Origin: Symbiodinium natans
Taxonomy: Eukaryota; Sar; Dinophyceae; Suessiales; Symbiodiniaceae
Length of the DNA: 64,000 nucleotides
Direction of reading: 5' to 3'
NCBI GenBank assembly: GCA_905221605.1
Contig: CAJNDS010002125.1
Span: 139,809-203,808 of the forward strand
Position numbers and translations under genes: made by a program
Part shown: positions 31,176 through 41,270 of the stretch, one piece after another
How positions within the stretch are numbered: position 1 is the stretch's first letter
Layout: each line of letters begins with the position of its first letter
The notes under the pieces: generated by a model
The model's input: the letters and a program-made list of their open reading frames with translations, nothing else
Database searches by the model: none
Told to the model about the DNA's origin: nothing

Positions 31176-31489
31176 TGAAACGCCCGCGGCTTAGACGCTC
31201 AAAGTCGCACAAGGCAGGCAAGGGTGCGGTTGAGGGTTTATGGTTCAAGCGTACCATGACTCAGGGACTGGCTTATTTTTTTGGGCGCAACCAGGAAAAC
31301 AGAAGCACTATATGCTGAAGGTATGAAGTTACAGGGGGAAATATGGTTGCAAGCCCTAAACCCCAAACCCCAAACCATAAACCCCAATGCTTGGGGTCTC
31401 TTGTGTTCTCACTCCAAGAAGGCGCCCACCCTAAACCCTTTTGCCCTAAACCCTAAACCCTAAACCCTAAACCCTAAACCCTAAGCCCC

Positions 31490-31582
31490 AACAGATCCTG
31501 TGGGATGACTCCGAATGCGAGGCTGACGGAGCCATGGCGGTACCGGGAAAGAAGGTGCTGCTGCATCTCTTCCTGGGAGCGT
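31490..31582 (-). CDS. Exon candidate, unknown product
   Basis: 31 open codons (SQEEMQQHLLSRYRHGSVSL) with high coding character, running directly into telomere-like repeats on both sides. Confidence 0.45.
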
Positions 31583-32216
31583 GGGGTTTAGGGTTTAGGG
31601 TTTAGGGTTTAGGGGCATGAACATTCATCGAATCAAGGTTAACTTCTCAGACGAACGTTGAAGATTCTGCTGAACCAGATACTAAAAAGCCAGAAGCCAT
31701 GTTTGGTTGAGCCCCTCGTCCAATCCTCCTCCTCTTTCCTCATCGAAGGCCCCCTAAACCCGCACACACGCACACGTGCGCTTGGATTCTCATTGAACGG
31801 TACTCCTGCCCTAAGTCTACAAGGGGTCCCTATCCCCGAGGCGATGTTCTTTGGAAAAAATATTGGCAGGGAAGGCCGATCATTGAGGGGCTGTGTCTTG
31901 AAATAAGTTCGCAAGGGAGGCCCTGAGCCCTAAACATAGGGGCCATAATAACTTGCCAGGGTTTGGGGGGGGGGGGGGTAGAAAACCATATTTATAAACG
32001 GGCCATAAGGGCATACTATTAGTACTTATTCCCCTGTAGTAAGCCCTAGACCCTAAACCCTAAACTCTTTGAACTGAGTCGGCGGCCAACTGCTTCTTGC
32101 TGTCCTCGCTCAAGTTCAGGTCGCCGCCTCGGTCGTCTCTCAGTGTCTCTCTGCAGCTATCTCTTAGTCGCCGAGTTCATGAAAAGCCCCCCCCCCCCCC
32201 AAAAAAAAAAAAAAAA

Positions 32217-32289
32217 AGTGTACACTTTCAGTTCTATATGGGATTATAGGTATCCCAAAAGGTGTAAAGTGTACTCATTCAGCTACTCA
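32217..32289. mobile_element. Inverted repeat related to family D
   Basis: GTGTACACTTT and AAAGTGTACT arms with a GGGATTATAGGTATCCC centre, followed by GCTACTCAG as at the end of family D. Preceded by a C13/A17 tract. Confidence 0.45.
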
Positions 32290-32424
32290 GATCTCTACAT
32301 CTGCATTTGAACTCTTGAGGTTCAGGTCTTTCTCTGTATAGCGCCAGACAGGCGGGTTCAGTTCATCTAAACCCTGGAGCTTCCCGATCATAAAAAACAT
32401 GGAGGGGCTTTAGGCTTTAGGGTG

Positions 32425-32607
32425 AGGGTTTCGGGCTCGGGTCAGGGCTTCAGCGGCATTCTTGCTAGGCTCCAGGAACAGCATGTTCAGAGCTCCCCGC
32501 CACGCCCTAAACCCGGTATGAATCACTTCGACCCTCGGAGCCGGGTCCACAGCTTGCCAAGACAAGCCGCTGCAAGAATCGGGTCGTCCATCCCCTCTAC
32601 TTCTCAC
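32425..32607 (-). CDS. Exon candidate, unknown product
   Basis: 65-codon frame containing PRVEVIHTGFRAWRGALNML and EPSKNAAEALTRARN. Protein-like throughout. An adjacent open stretch at 32695-32620 may be its upstream exon. Confidence 0.4.
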
Positions 32608-33506
32608 GCAACTTCACCAGAGCAAGACGTTGCAGACACAGAAAAACCGCGAGCCACTCCGTGCCCCCAAAGATTGCAGCTTGTTCAAGGCTTCAGGGTA
32701 TTAACTCCCCCCCCCCCCCCCCCCCCGGCTTCCCCTCCCCATCCCCCGCAGCAAAAAAATCAAGAAACACGAAAACGCAACAAAACCCGCCATGACCAAA
32801 GGAGGTGCTTCGATCCCTAGACCCTAAGCCCTTGCAGCTCAGCCGCGTCGGGTGCAGTCGGCCGGAAGGGTCTGGGCACGCTTGGAGTTGCGGAGGTCGC
32901 CTTCGCTTGGACTGCCGTGTAATCTTGGAGCCTGAAGAATTAGAAAAGGGTTTAGGGTTGTTACTATAGTATGTAGTATAAATATACATATTTATATATT
33001 TTGTCTAAAAAAACCATCAGATTAGTATTTATTCCGACCCCTATATTACCCTGTTTGGGCCGCTTAGGGTTTAGGGCTTCGGGTGACAAGGAGCCATATA
33101 CACCCCTTTCCGGAACTTAAGCACAGCTCCCACAAAATGGATGCAGGGTTAATAACCTATTTTCTCCTCATGATGTATTTGAAGCTCCGTAGCAGTAAGC
33201 CACAGGTGTTGACTCCCTATGCCACATCCCAAATCCTTCTCCGGACCGCTGAAGTCTCACAACCCCCAATGCCCAAACCAGAGACCCCAATACTCATCAT
33301 TTAAGTAATAGTCCGTGACCTCAGATTCGGAATCCGAGTATGATGCCCTTCGAAAAAAAACGACCCCTTATGTTCCCCTTGCATGCCCTGTACAACCCAA
33401 GGGCCCATACATCAGAACCCTTTAAAGGAGGTAAGGGCCCTTAATTAAGCGCCCATGAAACTACCTTAGATATCAAGGGGCTCGAAGGCCTAAGCCCTAA
33501 ACCCTC

Positions 33507-33608
33507 GACATTCCTTGCTTCCTGGTCTAGTGGAAAGCTCGTCCAAGAATCTGAAGTCGGGGTCTGCATTCGTTCCCGCCGCGATGGTGAATCCGCGATT
33601 GGCCTGCG
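33507..33608 (-). CDS. Exon, unknown product
   Basis: A good acceptor (CTCTGAATCCGCAG) precedes GFTIAAGTNADPDFRFLDEL and about 13 more residues before telomere-like repeats. Product not recognised. Confidence 0.5.
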
Positions 33609-34094
33609 GATTCAGAGGTAGGATTCAGGTTTTGAGTGTGTATATATATATATAATATGTAGGGGCTATTTATTCGGGGGCGTATTAACCAGCTTTGGCT
33701 CAGGTTTCAGTCATCTTGTGGCATCTGTCCATCCCCCAGTCCCAGATTCATGCCACCTGAACTTTGAGTTTCCACTCCTGGTTTAAGGGTCAGGGTTTAG
33801 GGTTTAGGGTTTTGGGTTTAGGGTTTAGGTTTAAGGGTTTAGGTTTAAGGGTCTAGGGTTTCGGGTTACATGGGTGCTCGAGTCGGGGGAAGGTATGACG
33901 CTCCGACGACTACGCCTCGTTCCGCGAATACTAGAAACACTTGCAGCCCCAATGTTAAACATTCACGTGTGAGCACATCAGCACTGTTTGATATTAGGAC
34001 GGAGGGGGGGGGTGAGGAGTTTTCATAATCGTGGGTCAGGGTTCGATAACAAGTCTGAACGCGGGGGGAGCGGTTTGGCCTGACCGACTCACAC

Positions 34095-34195
34095 AGCGAC
34101 ATGTGCGGCAAAGGCCTTGCGCCCTTCCAGCATGCGCTTGTCGACATCAACCCCGTCACCTTGGGCTGTCGGAGCTTGCTGGGACGTCGAGTCGT
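34095..34195 (-). CDS. Exon, unknown product
   Basis: Reads TSQQAPTAQGDGVDVDKRML then EGRKAFAAHVAV, ending at a donor-like GTGTGAGT. Strong coding character. No family assigned. Confidence 0.5.
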
Positions 34196-34314
34196 GGATT
34201 AGGGTTTAGGGTTGAGGTTTTAGGGTTCCCCCCCTTTCCGGGTCGTAACAGTGTCACAACCATGTGGGTTGTTGTCAAGATGCTTGTTCCCGAAATTGAC
34301 GTTAAATCGGAACT

Positions 34315-35067
34315 CCCTCGGTGCCGCCTTATGTCCTGAAGGAAAGAGAAGCTGATTGAGATGGAGTAGCAAACGCGACAATTGAAGGATCCAAGCATGA
34401 TTTCCTAGAAAGGGTGCTAGCGCGGACAATTTTTCAGGCGCTGCTGTCGGACGAGTCGTCACAAGAACTGGTAGTGTTACTGCTACATACTGCTACTGTT
34501 GGAGTTCTGGCGCGAGCGAAGGTTTCTCCGCTGCCGCCACTTGCGGGGCTCGAGCTCCAGCAAGCATAGCACTCTCGGTTCTATGGTGTTCTTTTTTGGT
34601 CTGCTAGAGGAGGAATGGGCCATGGTCTGCGGGGGAAGGCTGCGTTGACATTTTGCTAGCGCCGTGCTAGCGCGGCACTAGCGCCAAACACTGTGCCGGA
34701 TTTTCCAAGATCTGATACTGCGACGTGATGAACCACAAAAACAAGCCAGGAGCAGCAACTGCACCAAGTATAACAAGAATATCGTGTCTTTCTTGTCATC
34801 GATTTTCCTAGAAGAACCTCTATCCTGGCAACAGGGGCCCCGTCAATTCATAACTAAGAGGCGCGGGGTTATTACACCACCCCGGATGTTGTACGCATAT
34901 TTCGGGTGGTGCGCCTGGCTGGGCCTCCTCAATCAATCTCTGTTGGGTTCGCTTAGTGGTGACATGCGAAATTTGAAATAATTTTTCTTGATTTCACCTA
35001 GCGCGAACCTAGCGTTTTCCTAGCGCCACACTGGGGGTTTAGGGGATCCCCCTCGGTGCCGCCTTAT
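34315..35067. mobile_element. Segment flanked by 18-bp direct repeats, with CTAGCGC clusters
   Basis: CCCTCGGTGCCGCCTTAT lies at 34315-34332 and 35050-35067. The 717 bp between lack telomere arrays except GGTTTAGGGG beside the right repeat, and carry CTAGCGC-type motifs at about 34412, 34655-34690 and 35000-35030. No ORF with a domain is seen, so nothing shows autonomy. No gene called here. Confidence 0.5.
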
Positions 35068-35365
35068 AGCAAAGACATGAAAATAGACCGGCCAAACCAA
35101 TTAATGTAAATTAAAGTAACTGAGCAGACACGCGAATTTTGAACGCAACCCATGTCCATGTGGGGGATTAGGAAAATAGGGACCCCTAGAATAGCCCGCC
35201 CAACTAGTAGGATGCCCCTTCTAAGAAGGAACCTAACAAGTTACCCGGAATCCTCCATCTAAGGGAGGGCAAGAGCAACAGCTGTCACACCCTGGGATAG
35301 TTGAGCACTACAACGCGCTCTCCAAGGCATGGTGCCCAGTTCTCCTAACTTCGGTGTACCTTCTT

Positions 35366-35423
35366 GGGGACCTGATTATAAGGGAACCCTACTATTTGGG
35401 GGATCTATTTTGGGGGGTCCCCT
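35366..35423. mobile_element. Short inverted-repeat element, family L
   Basis: GGGGACCTGATTATAAGGG...GGGGGGTCCCC with palindromic ends; a looser relative lies near 30628-30705. Confidence 0.35.
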
Positions 35424-35571
35424 AGATGGCTCCGGATCACAATGGGAACCGTTAACCGGGGACCATCATGTGGAACGCTGGCCACATGACTTTCTCCGAA
35501 GGTCCACTGTCTCTGTGCAAGGGCACATTGGCCGAATTCACAGGCGCGCACCTTTTGAACCCTAAACCACA

Positions 35572-35690
35572 CTAAAGATCCCGCAACTTTCCCCGCCAGC
35601 GCCGTTCTGACACTTCTTGCGGTTGGTGCGATCACTGGTCGGGCTGCAGCACCGCGGGATCCAGCTACGACGGGGCTGCGTTGCCACCGC
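35572..35690 (-). CDS. Cys-rich exon candidate, unknown product
   Basis: Open frame with RCCSPTSDRTNRKKCQNGAG and a further Cys. An overlapping 98-codon frame exists, so frame choice is uncertain. Located downstream of the PLC-like gene and similarly Cys-rich, but no link is shown. Confidence 0.3.
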
Positions 35691-36082
35691 CAAGCAGCCA
35701 AGCCACGTAGCCACTCTCGGGTTTGGGGTTTAGGGGTCGGGGGGGGGAGGGGGGGGCATAGTGCCTCAAGGTGTGAAGCCTATGCAGGTTGTCTCCTCAC
35801 CACTGCCTGCTGTCAAACTTAAACAGAACACCCCAAAGGTTCTCTAAGTTAGCCCACCCTTCCCGACGGCGGCTTAGCTGAAGGTGGACGAGCGCAACGG
35901 ACGTGGCCCGAAGCCTGACTAGAGCACTTCTTCCGCCTTAGGGGGATCCTGGTCTCAGGCTAACCCTCGATCATCCTAACAACTGTACTACTATATTGTT
36001 CCATTCCTCGACTATTCTCTCTTGAGACTTTTATCTTTCACCAAGATTATACTTTTACCTCATTATACTATGGCTCTGGCTG

Positions 36083-36147
36083 CTACCCTAAACCCTAACC
36101 CTAAACCCTAAACCCTAAACCCTAAACCCTAAACCCTAAACCCTTAG
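36083..36147. repeat. Interstitial telomere-like array (CCCTAAA)
   Basis: About nine units, just beyond the PLC-like stop codon. Confidence 0.95.
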
Positions 36148-36175
36148 GCCACTTCTCCGCGGTAGGAGTCTCCCA

Positions 36176-38606
36176 TCAGACCTCACAGGCCGGGCAGTCC
36201 GTCTTGCAGCGCCGGATGCCTTAATGCTGCTTAGCAGGGAATGGGGGAGCTAGGGCCTCTATGTATACCCTTAAAGGGATTATCTAGGGCACCTCATCCC
36301 AAACCCTAAACCCTAAACCCTAAACCCTAAACCCTAAACCCTAAACCCTAAACCCGAAACCCTAAACCCTAAACCCTAAACCCTAAACCCTAAACCCTAA
36401 ACCCTAAACCCTAAACCCTAAACCCTAAACCCTAAACCCTAAACCCTAAACCCTAAACCCTAACCCTAAACCCTAAACCCTAAACCCGAAATTCCCTGCT
36501 AACCAACAGTGCCGGGTGCAGGTGTCGGCATCCGCCTGGGAGATCGTCGCGCCCAAAGACCTGGAGATCGCCATGCCGGAGGCGCAGATGGTGTTGATCT
36601 CCTCGGCTGGCTGCTAGAAGCCCTGTGAAAACAAATGCTCCTAAATATAGTCCTCTTACACCCAATTAAGGGAGCAGTATATATGTATATATACATATAC
36701 ATATATATATATGTGTATATATATATATATATACATGTGTGTATACATACATACATATTCATACATATACATATATATGTGTATATATATATATATATAT
36801 GTGTGTGTGTCTACATACATACATATTCATATATATATATATAGCCCAAGACCCCACCGAGTCTCAAGGAAGTTCACGCCATCATAGAGGTTGGAGCCGG
36901 TGATCCACGAGGCGATGTCCTTGTTCAGCTCCTTAGTTGTCCAGTAAAACCTGGGGGAATTTGAAGGTTTACCTTTGGGATTCTAAATTGGGATTAGAAT
37001 ACCCCAAAAAAGGGTTACAGGTTACCTACTCTACTACTTACCCACAACAAAAGGGTAAAAAGGTTACCTACTCTACTACTAAGATTCAGTGCTCTGCTTC
37101 ATCAGGAACTTCTGCTGAATGAAGGACTGGACCATGAAGAGGTCCCCAGAACCGCGCTCCTTTTCCATGGTCTTCTCCACATAAGGCTTCACCTTCTCCT
37201 TTGCAATGAACTTGAAGAACCCTAGAAGAATTCGAACTCGAGCTGTTTCTTCAGGAATTATATTTATAGCACCCAAATTGAAAAACATATTCCCAGGTAT
37301 CCCTTAGTCTCGATGCTGTCTACACTGCTTTTCCAGTTGCTCTCCACGCAGTCGTCATAGATGGCCATCAGGTGCCCTCCGTTGCTCAGCGCGCCGGCGG
37401 CCATGGCCCCAGCAAGGGTCATGTTGCGCAGCTTGGCGCAGTCCGACTCAAACGCAACCCCGGCATCTGTGAAAGGCTTGACGAACTCCTAAGGTTGCCC
37501 CTTAAGCCTTAAGACCCTCTGGCAATTATTCCCGAAGAGGGTTTAGGGTTTAAGGTTTAGGGTTTAGAGAAAATATTCCTGAACATGATCCTCTCTTAAA
37601 CCCTGTGAGGGAAAGACAGAAGATGTCCCAAGGGCCTACCGAGACTCTTCGTCAGTGCAGTCTTTGGAGTCGTAATTGATGAAGCCCTTGTCCGCGCAGT
37701 GCCCGACCATGATGATCACCAGCTCATCAGGGTGTTCACCAACCCAGTCAACCAAGCCTGGCAGTTCTCCGGGCAGTGTCTGTTGCGACAACCAGTTGAA
37801 GACCGGCGTTTCTCCGTGGTGGAAGTAGATCTTGCCATCGTGTTGCGCCAGCCGCAAGTCAAAGGCCCGAGCCCCGCAGTCCAGCTGCGTCTTGAGGTTC
37901 ACGAACTGCGCCTGCGCGAACTTGCTGAAGATGATGTCCTTCTTCCCGATGTAGCCCGTAGCCGAATCATGGGTCATAAGGAAATGGGATGCCGAGAGCT
38001 TCGCGCTCGGATCTGGCTTGTAGGGTCCCGCGTCGAGGAGTCCGAGGGAGATGTCGCAGGAGCAGGCCCACGTCTGGTCCCCTTCCGCCCGGCGCCGCGC
38101 GCAGGGCTGGCTGGAGGGATCGGAGAGACACCTATACTCCCCTTAGAACCTTAACAAACATATTATTCTTAAGAATATCCTGAATTGGGCTTTATTTCAA
38201 AACAAGAAGAACAAAAAAACATTCCCAAGACAGATAGAGACACAACCCCCCCAGCATGCCGCAAGCCTCCTCACAGGTGTAGTTTGCCGCAACTTTGGTC
38301 ATCTCGCGGCGAGACAGCTCCTGGAGGCCTTGCACCTGAATGTTGCCCGTGTTGGCCTGCAGGAGTCCTGTTGCGTCTGGCTCTCCACAGGTCCCATCTG
38401 CCGCGCACTCCTATACTCCCCCTAGAACCCACACGCATTCCCACTAAACTCCCCTTAGAACCCTAATAAAAATAATATTCCCAATATCCTCTTGGGTTTT
38501 ATATGAACAAAAGTGAAGAAATCATTCCCAAGGGGGATTTAGACTCGCTCCCAACAGCTCGGGCGACCAGGGCGGCGAGCAAGAAAGGCATCGGGCCGCA
38601 CTTCAT
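36176..38606 (-). CDS. Secreted phospholipase C X-domain-like protein, about eight exons
   Basis: PI-PLC X domains cleave phosphoinositide-type lipids using two His. Exon 1 (38606-38547) encodes a 20-residue signal peptide ([20 protein letters not shown]). Exon 2 (38410-38244) and the start of exon 3 are Cys-rich. Exon 3 (38131-37648) carries [13 protein letters not shown] (first catalytic His), [10 protein letters not shown] and [10 protein letters not shown] (second His), then [11 protein letters not shown]. Exons 4 (37488-37302), 5 (37221 to about 37085), 6 (36950-36844, contains [18 protein letters not shown]), 7 (36613 to about 36505) and 8 (to TGA at 36178-36176, ending [10 protein letters not shown]) complete about 430 residues. 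Introns 1 and 3 are GA-AG, intron 2 GT-AG; each carries the target duplication at its 5' end. Borders of introns 5-7 are less certain. No Y domain is seen, so it is an extracellular single-domain type, not a classical signalling PLC. Confidence 0.82.
36231..36502. mobile_element. Family F element enclosing a telomere-like array, inside the PLC gene
   Basis: Perfect 12-bp inverted ends TTAGCAGGGAAT (36231-36242) and ATTCCCTGCTAA (36491-36502). Between them: about 55 bp of element sequence, then about 27 CCCTAAA units (36298-36487). It lies between exons 7 and 8 of the PLC-like gene. Confidence 0.8.
36680..36842. repeat. TATA/TACATA/TGTG microsatellite
   Basis: Two similar blocks (36680-36750 and 36776-36842) within the PLC intron 6. 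Confidence 0.95.
36945..37085 (-). mobile_element. Family K element forming PLC intron 5
   Basis: GGTTACCTACTCTACTACTTA appears twice in tandem at the right, with an AACCTGGGGGAATTTGAAGG...TTAGAATACCCC palindrome at the left. Exact splice borders unresolved. Confidence 0.5.
37220..37310 (-). mobile_element. Family H element forming PLC intron 4
   Basis: CTAGAAGAATTCGAACTCGAGCTG...CAGGTATCCCTTAGTCT. A GA-AG reading joins ...ETKG to [12 protein letters not shown] in frame. Confidence 0.6.
37570..37642 (-). mobile_element. Family E element in PLC intron 3
   Basis: AAATATTCCTGAACATGATCC...GATGTCCCAAGGGCCTACC. A near-identical copy is at 41203-41270. The rest of the intron (37489-37565) has telomere-like bases. 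Confidence 0.65.
38124..38243 (-). mobile_element. Family C element forming PLC intron 2, with 8-bp target duplication
   Basis: AGAGACAC at 38124-38131 and 38236-38243 flanks the element 38132-38235. On minus the intron is GTGTCTCT plus the element, ending TATAG, and exon 3 starts with the second GTGTCTCT. Frame is kept (GGL to CLSDPSS). Confidence 0.9.
38407..38546 (-). mobile_element. Family C element forming PLC intron 1, with 4-bp duplication
   Basis: ACTC at 38407-38410 and 38543-38546 flanks element 38411-38542. The left end is duplicated inside (CTAAACTCCCCTTAGAACC at about 38442). Removal as GAGT...TATAG joins the signal peptide to ECAADGTC in frame. Confidence 0.88.
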
Positions 38607-38634
38607 GGCTGCTGGCAGACGCCAAGGCTCAGTT

Positions 38635-38735
38635 CTACTATGTGCTTAAGAGCCCCCCCAAAAAATAACAATGTCAATGCCCTTATAAGGAAGAATACAT
38701 TCTTTATTTTTTGGGGGTTCTTAAGCAGTTAGTAG
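38635..38735. mobile_element. Introner-like element, family B (copy 5), upstream of the PLC ATG
   Basis: Ends CTACTATGTGCTTAAGAGCCCC and GGGGGTTCTTAAGCAGTTAGTAG. Only 29 bp from the start codon, so it may be a 5'-UTR intron or promoter-proximal insertion. Confidence 0.75.
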
Positions 38736-38959
38736 AGTTCTGGTTTGTGGAGCCAAGCTCGAGTTTGAAAAGAGGGTTCGACTCTCGCACTCGCACGAGG
38801 CTCAAAGGAACTCTTCCGTATCAAGACGCACGTGGTGAATTCTCTCAATTATGATCCCTCTTGAGGTTATACTATAAGGCCAGGGTACCCAAAAAGGGAG
38901 CATGATTTTGAGAACTGACCAGGTGCTAGCCCTAAACCCTAAACCCTAAACCCTAAACC

Positions 38960-39057
38960 CCAAACCGCACTTTTTTGCACTCCTTCACAGACCCAGTCGC
39001 ATTTGGCCGCAGCATCGATTCCGTCGAACACAAGCTTGCGGGTCTTCGACTCCTGCG
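38960..39057 (-). CDS. Exon, unknown product
   Basis: A good acceptor (CTCCCCGCGCAG) precedes KTRKLVFDGIDAAAKCDWVC. High coding character. Upstream of the PLC-like gene; could be the 3' part of another gene. Confidence 0.45.
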
Positions 39058-39079
39058 CGGGGAGGACATGCAACGAACC

Positions 39080-39390
39080 GGGCCCAATATACCCTATGTA
39101 CCCCATGTGAACCCCTATGTAAACCTAATATCAACCCTATATAAGCCCCCACATTAACCCTATAGAGACCCTATATGAACCCTTTCTAAAAACGATACAA
39201 ACCCTATGTACACCGTATATAAACCCTACGTAAACCCTATATAATGCCCTATACAAGCCCTACAAAGACACCTGCGAGACCCCCATGTAACCCTCCCCCC
39301 CCCCGCTTCTAAACCCTATAAACCGATGATTGCCCTATGGAAACCGTATGGAAACCCTATGTAAACCCCATATCATGCCCTCCACAAGCC
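39080..39390. repeat. Degenerate CCCTATGTAAA-like array
   Basis: More than 20 loosely spaced AACCCTATRTAAA-type units of about 10-13 nt, like a telomere heptamer stretched by TATG insertions. A weaker version is at 20760-20890. Confidence 0.7.
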
Positions 39391-39840
39391 CAAATTGTGC
39401 CCAGGTCCTCGCCATCCTCCTTGTCCGACTCAAACCGAGGCGAGTTGGGAGCACCTTGAGAAGGGTTTAGGGTTTTTCAGGGTCGACCCTTCTACCCTTG
39501 CTGTGTGCAACGTGCCAAAAACCCCTACTTCCACTTTCCCGGAGCATTAACCATTTAGGGCACTTGCGAGAGCTGGTTCCCTTGGAGCTGTCTGTGTACT
39601 TAGAGGCGTTGTGGCGCTTGCAAGGCTCCAGAACGACCAATTCTGGCTTTGGGGCCTATAGCCCTAAACCCTAAACCCTACGACCCTACAACCCCTATAA
39701 CCCTACAAAGCTTAGGGTTTATAGCCCAGCCCGGCCTGCCGCCATTGTTGGATGGAAGCGAGTTGCAAGGAATGGTCACTTGAGATCACTGGAGTGCCCC
39801 CTCTTTCTTGAGCAAAGGAGCGCTGAGGCAGTTCCCCTTT
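39375..39840 (-). CDS. Three exon candidates, unknown product
   Basis: Segments at about 39840-39725 (SSDHSLQLASIQQWRQAGLG), 39660-39525 (PELVVLEPCKRHNASKYTDS) and 39462-39375 (RFESDKEDGEDLGTIWACGG). All three have good coding character on the same strand. No family assigned. Confidence 0.4.
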
Positions 39841-40282
39841 AGCACAGGTTGTAGGGTGTAGGGTTTAGGGTTGGCTTTTAGGGCTTGAGGGTCTATAGGT
39901 TTTCGGGGGTTTAAAGTTTAGGAGTACGCGACACGGGATTTCTTAGGGTTTTATTAGGGTCTTTTAAGGGTTTCTTAGGGCCTTCGGAGTCCCCTGATAC
40001 AAGGTCTCCGGGTTTTAGGGATCAAGTTTCGGTCAGGCAAAGTGACTAAGCCCAACTTCTCTGACGTGGATGGACATCGCCTGATTTGGAGACTCATGGC
40101 TTCTGCAGATCAACCCCAAAACCCTAAACCCTAAACCCTAAAGCAGCCTTGGGAAGGGAGGGTCGAGGGCGGGCCGTGTTTGTAGGGTAATAGGGGGTTT
40201 CAAGGCGGAAACCTTCGCAACTGTTTTGGCTCCTGTGTTGCTGTTGTAGATGATAACAAGTTCAAACTGTATTCATACATAC

Positions 40283-40330
40283 CCCTACTTCCTCACAAGC
40301 CTAACCTCTAAACCCTACTTCCTCACAAGC
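40283..40330. repeat. 18-bp duplication around a 12-bp telomere-like insert
   Basis: CCCTACTTCCTCACAAGC at 40283-40300 and 40313-40330, separated by CTAACCTCTAAA. Confidence 0.75.
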
Positions 40331-40514
40331 GTATACTTCTCAGTACCCTCCTGAACCCGCGCAGTTTTCCACCCAAGGCTAGCCGAGGCCGTCGGTGGTC
40401 AAAAGCGTCACGACGCACTGTGCCACAGGGTCTCCCGACCTGGGCTTTCAAGGGTTTAGGGTTTAGGGTTTCCTGGGCCCAAGGGGCGGGCACTCCGTAG
40501 GTCCGGAAACTCAT
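40330..40514 (-). CDS. Exon candidate, basic, unknown product
   Basis: 63-codon frame; the part RPCGTVRRDAFDHRRPRLAL onward is Arg-rich and looks coding, while the upstream part contains telomere-derived codons. Confidence 0.3.
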
Positions 40515-40772
40515 TGCCTGCTTTTTTCAACGCAGAAAACAAGGCGCCCCGGCCTGAGACACCTCAAATGATCCAGCCGAGATTCAGCACCTCTGAGGGG
40601 TCCTGGACCTGGCAAAGGGCATGGTCTCTTGGCGCAGCGAAGTTTAGACCGTAAACCCTAAACCCTAAACCCCAAACCCCAAACCCTAAACCCTAAACCT
40701 GAACCCTAACCCCCCCCCCCCCCCCCCCCCCTTCCTTGACGTGCAAGCTGTGCCCTGTGCAAGGCTCCGATC

Positions 40773-40846
40773 ACCCTGCCTTGCGCAGGAGCAAAGCGTC
40801 GATGGCCGCTCGTAGGCGCTGGATCATGGCGACAACCTCACTAGGC
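40773..40846 (-). CDS. C-terminal exon, unknown product
   Basis: PSEVVAMIQRLRAAIDALLL then RKAG and TGA: a strongly helical, clearly coding ending. Upstream exons are probably among 41000-41615. Confidence 0.5.
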
Positions 40847-41202
40847 AAAACAGAGGGGTTGCCGTATTCGGGTTAAGATGGACTAGGGTTCAGATGGGTT
40901 TAAGGCGAATAGTAGGCTATTAGGGCGAAGATGGGTTTAGGGTCTAGGGCTGTTAGGGTTTAGATGGGTTTAGGGTTGAGGGTTTCGGGTCACAAAAAGG
41001 CTTTCTTTCGGGTAAAGACTCTGACAAATTCGGTCTGGGTTTAGGGAGTTTCCCGAAACAGTGCTTGCGCTCTGGGGTCCTATACGAAGAAGTGAGAGCA
41101 CTGCTAGGTCCGCCCCGCGGCTGCCCCTTTTCCCTCCTTTTCCCCAAAAACCCCCTTCTTCTTTTTTGCAACCGGTCTCATTGCTGCCAAACCCTAAACC
41201 CC

Positions 41203-41270
41203 AAACATTCTTGAACATGATCCCCTCAACCCCAATAAGGGAAAATACAAAATGTCCCAAGGGCCTACCT
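41203..41270. mobile_element. Family E element (copy 2)
   Basis: AACATTCTTGAACATGATCCCC...AATGTCCCAAGGGCCTACC, nearly the same as in PLC intron 3. Confidence 0.65.

Noticed and set aside
33516-33585. tRNA-like signals (TGGTCTAGTGG box A and TTCGTTCCC box B spaced about 44 nt)
   Set aside because: Acceptor and T stems do not pair, and the minus strand of the same bases is a good exon with a consensus acceptor.
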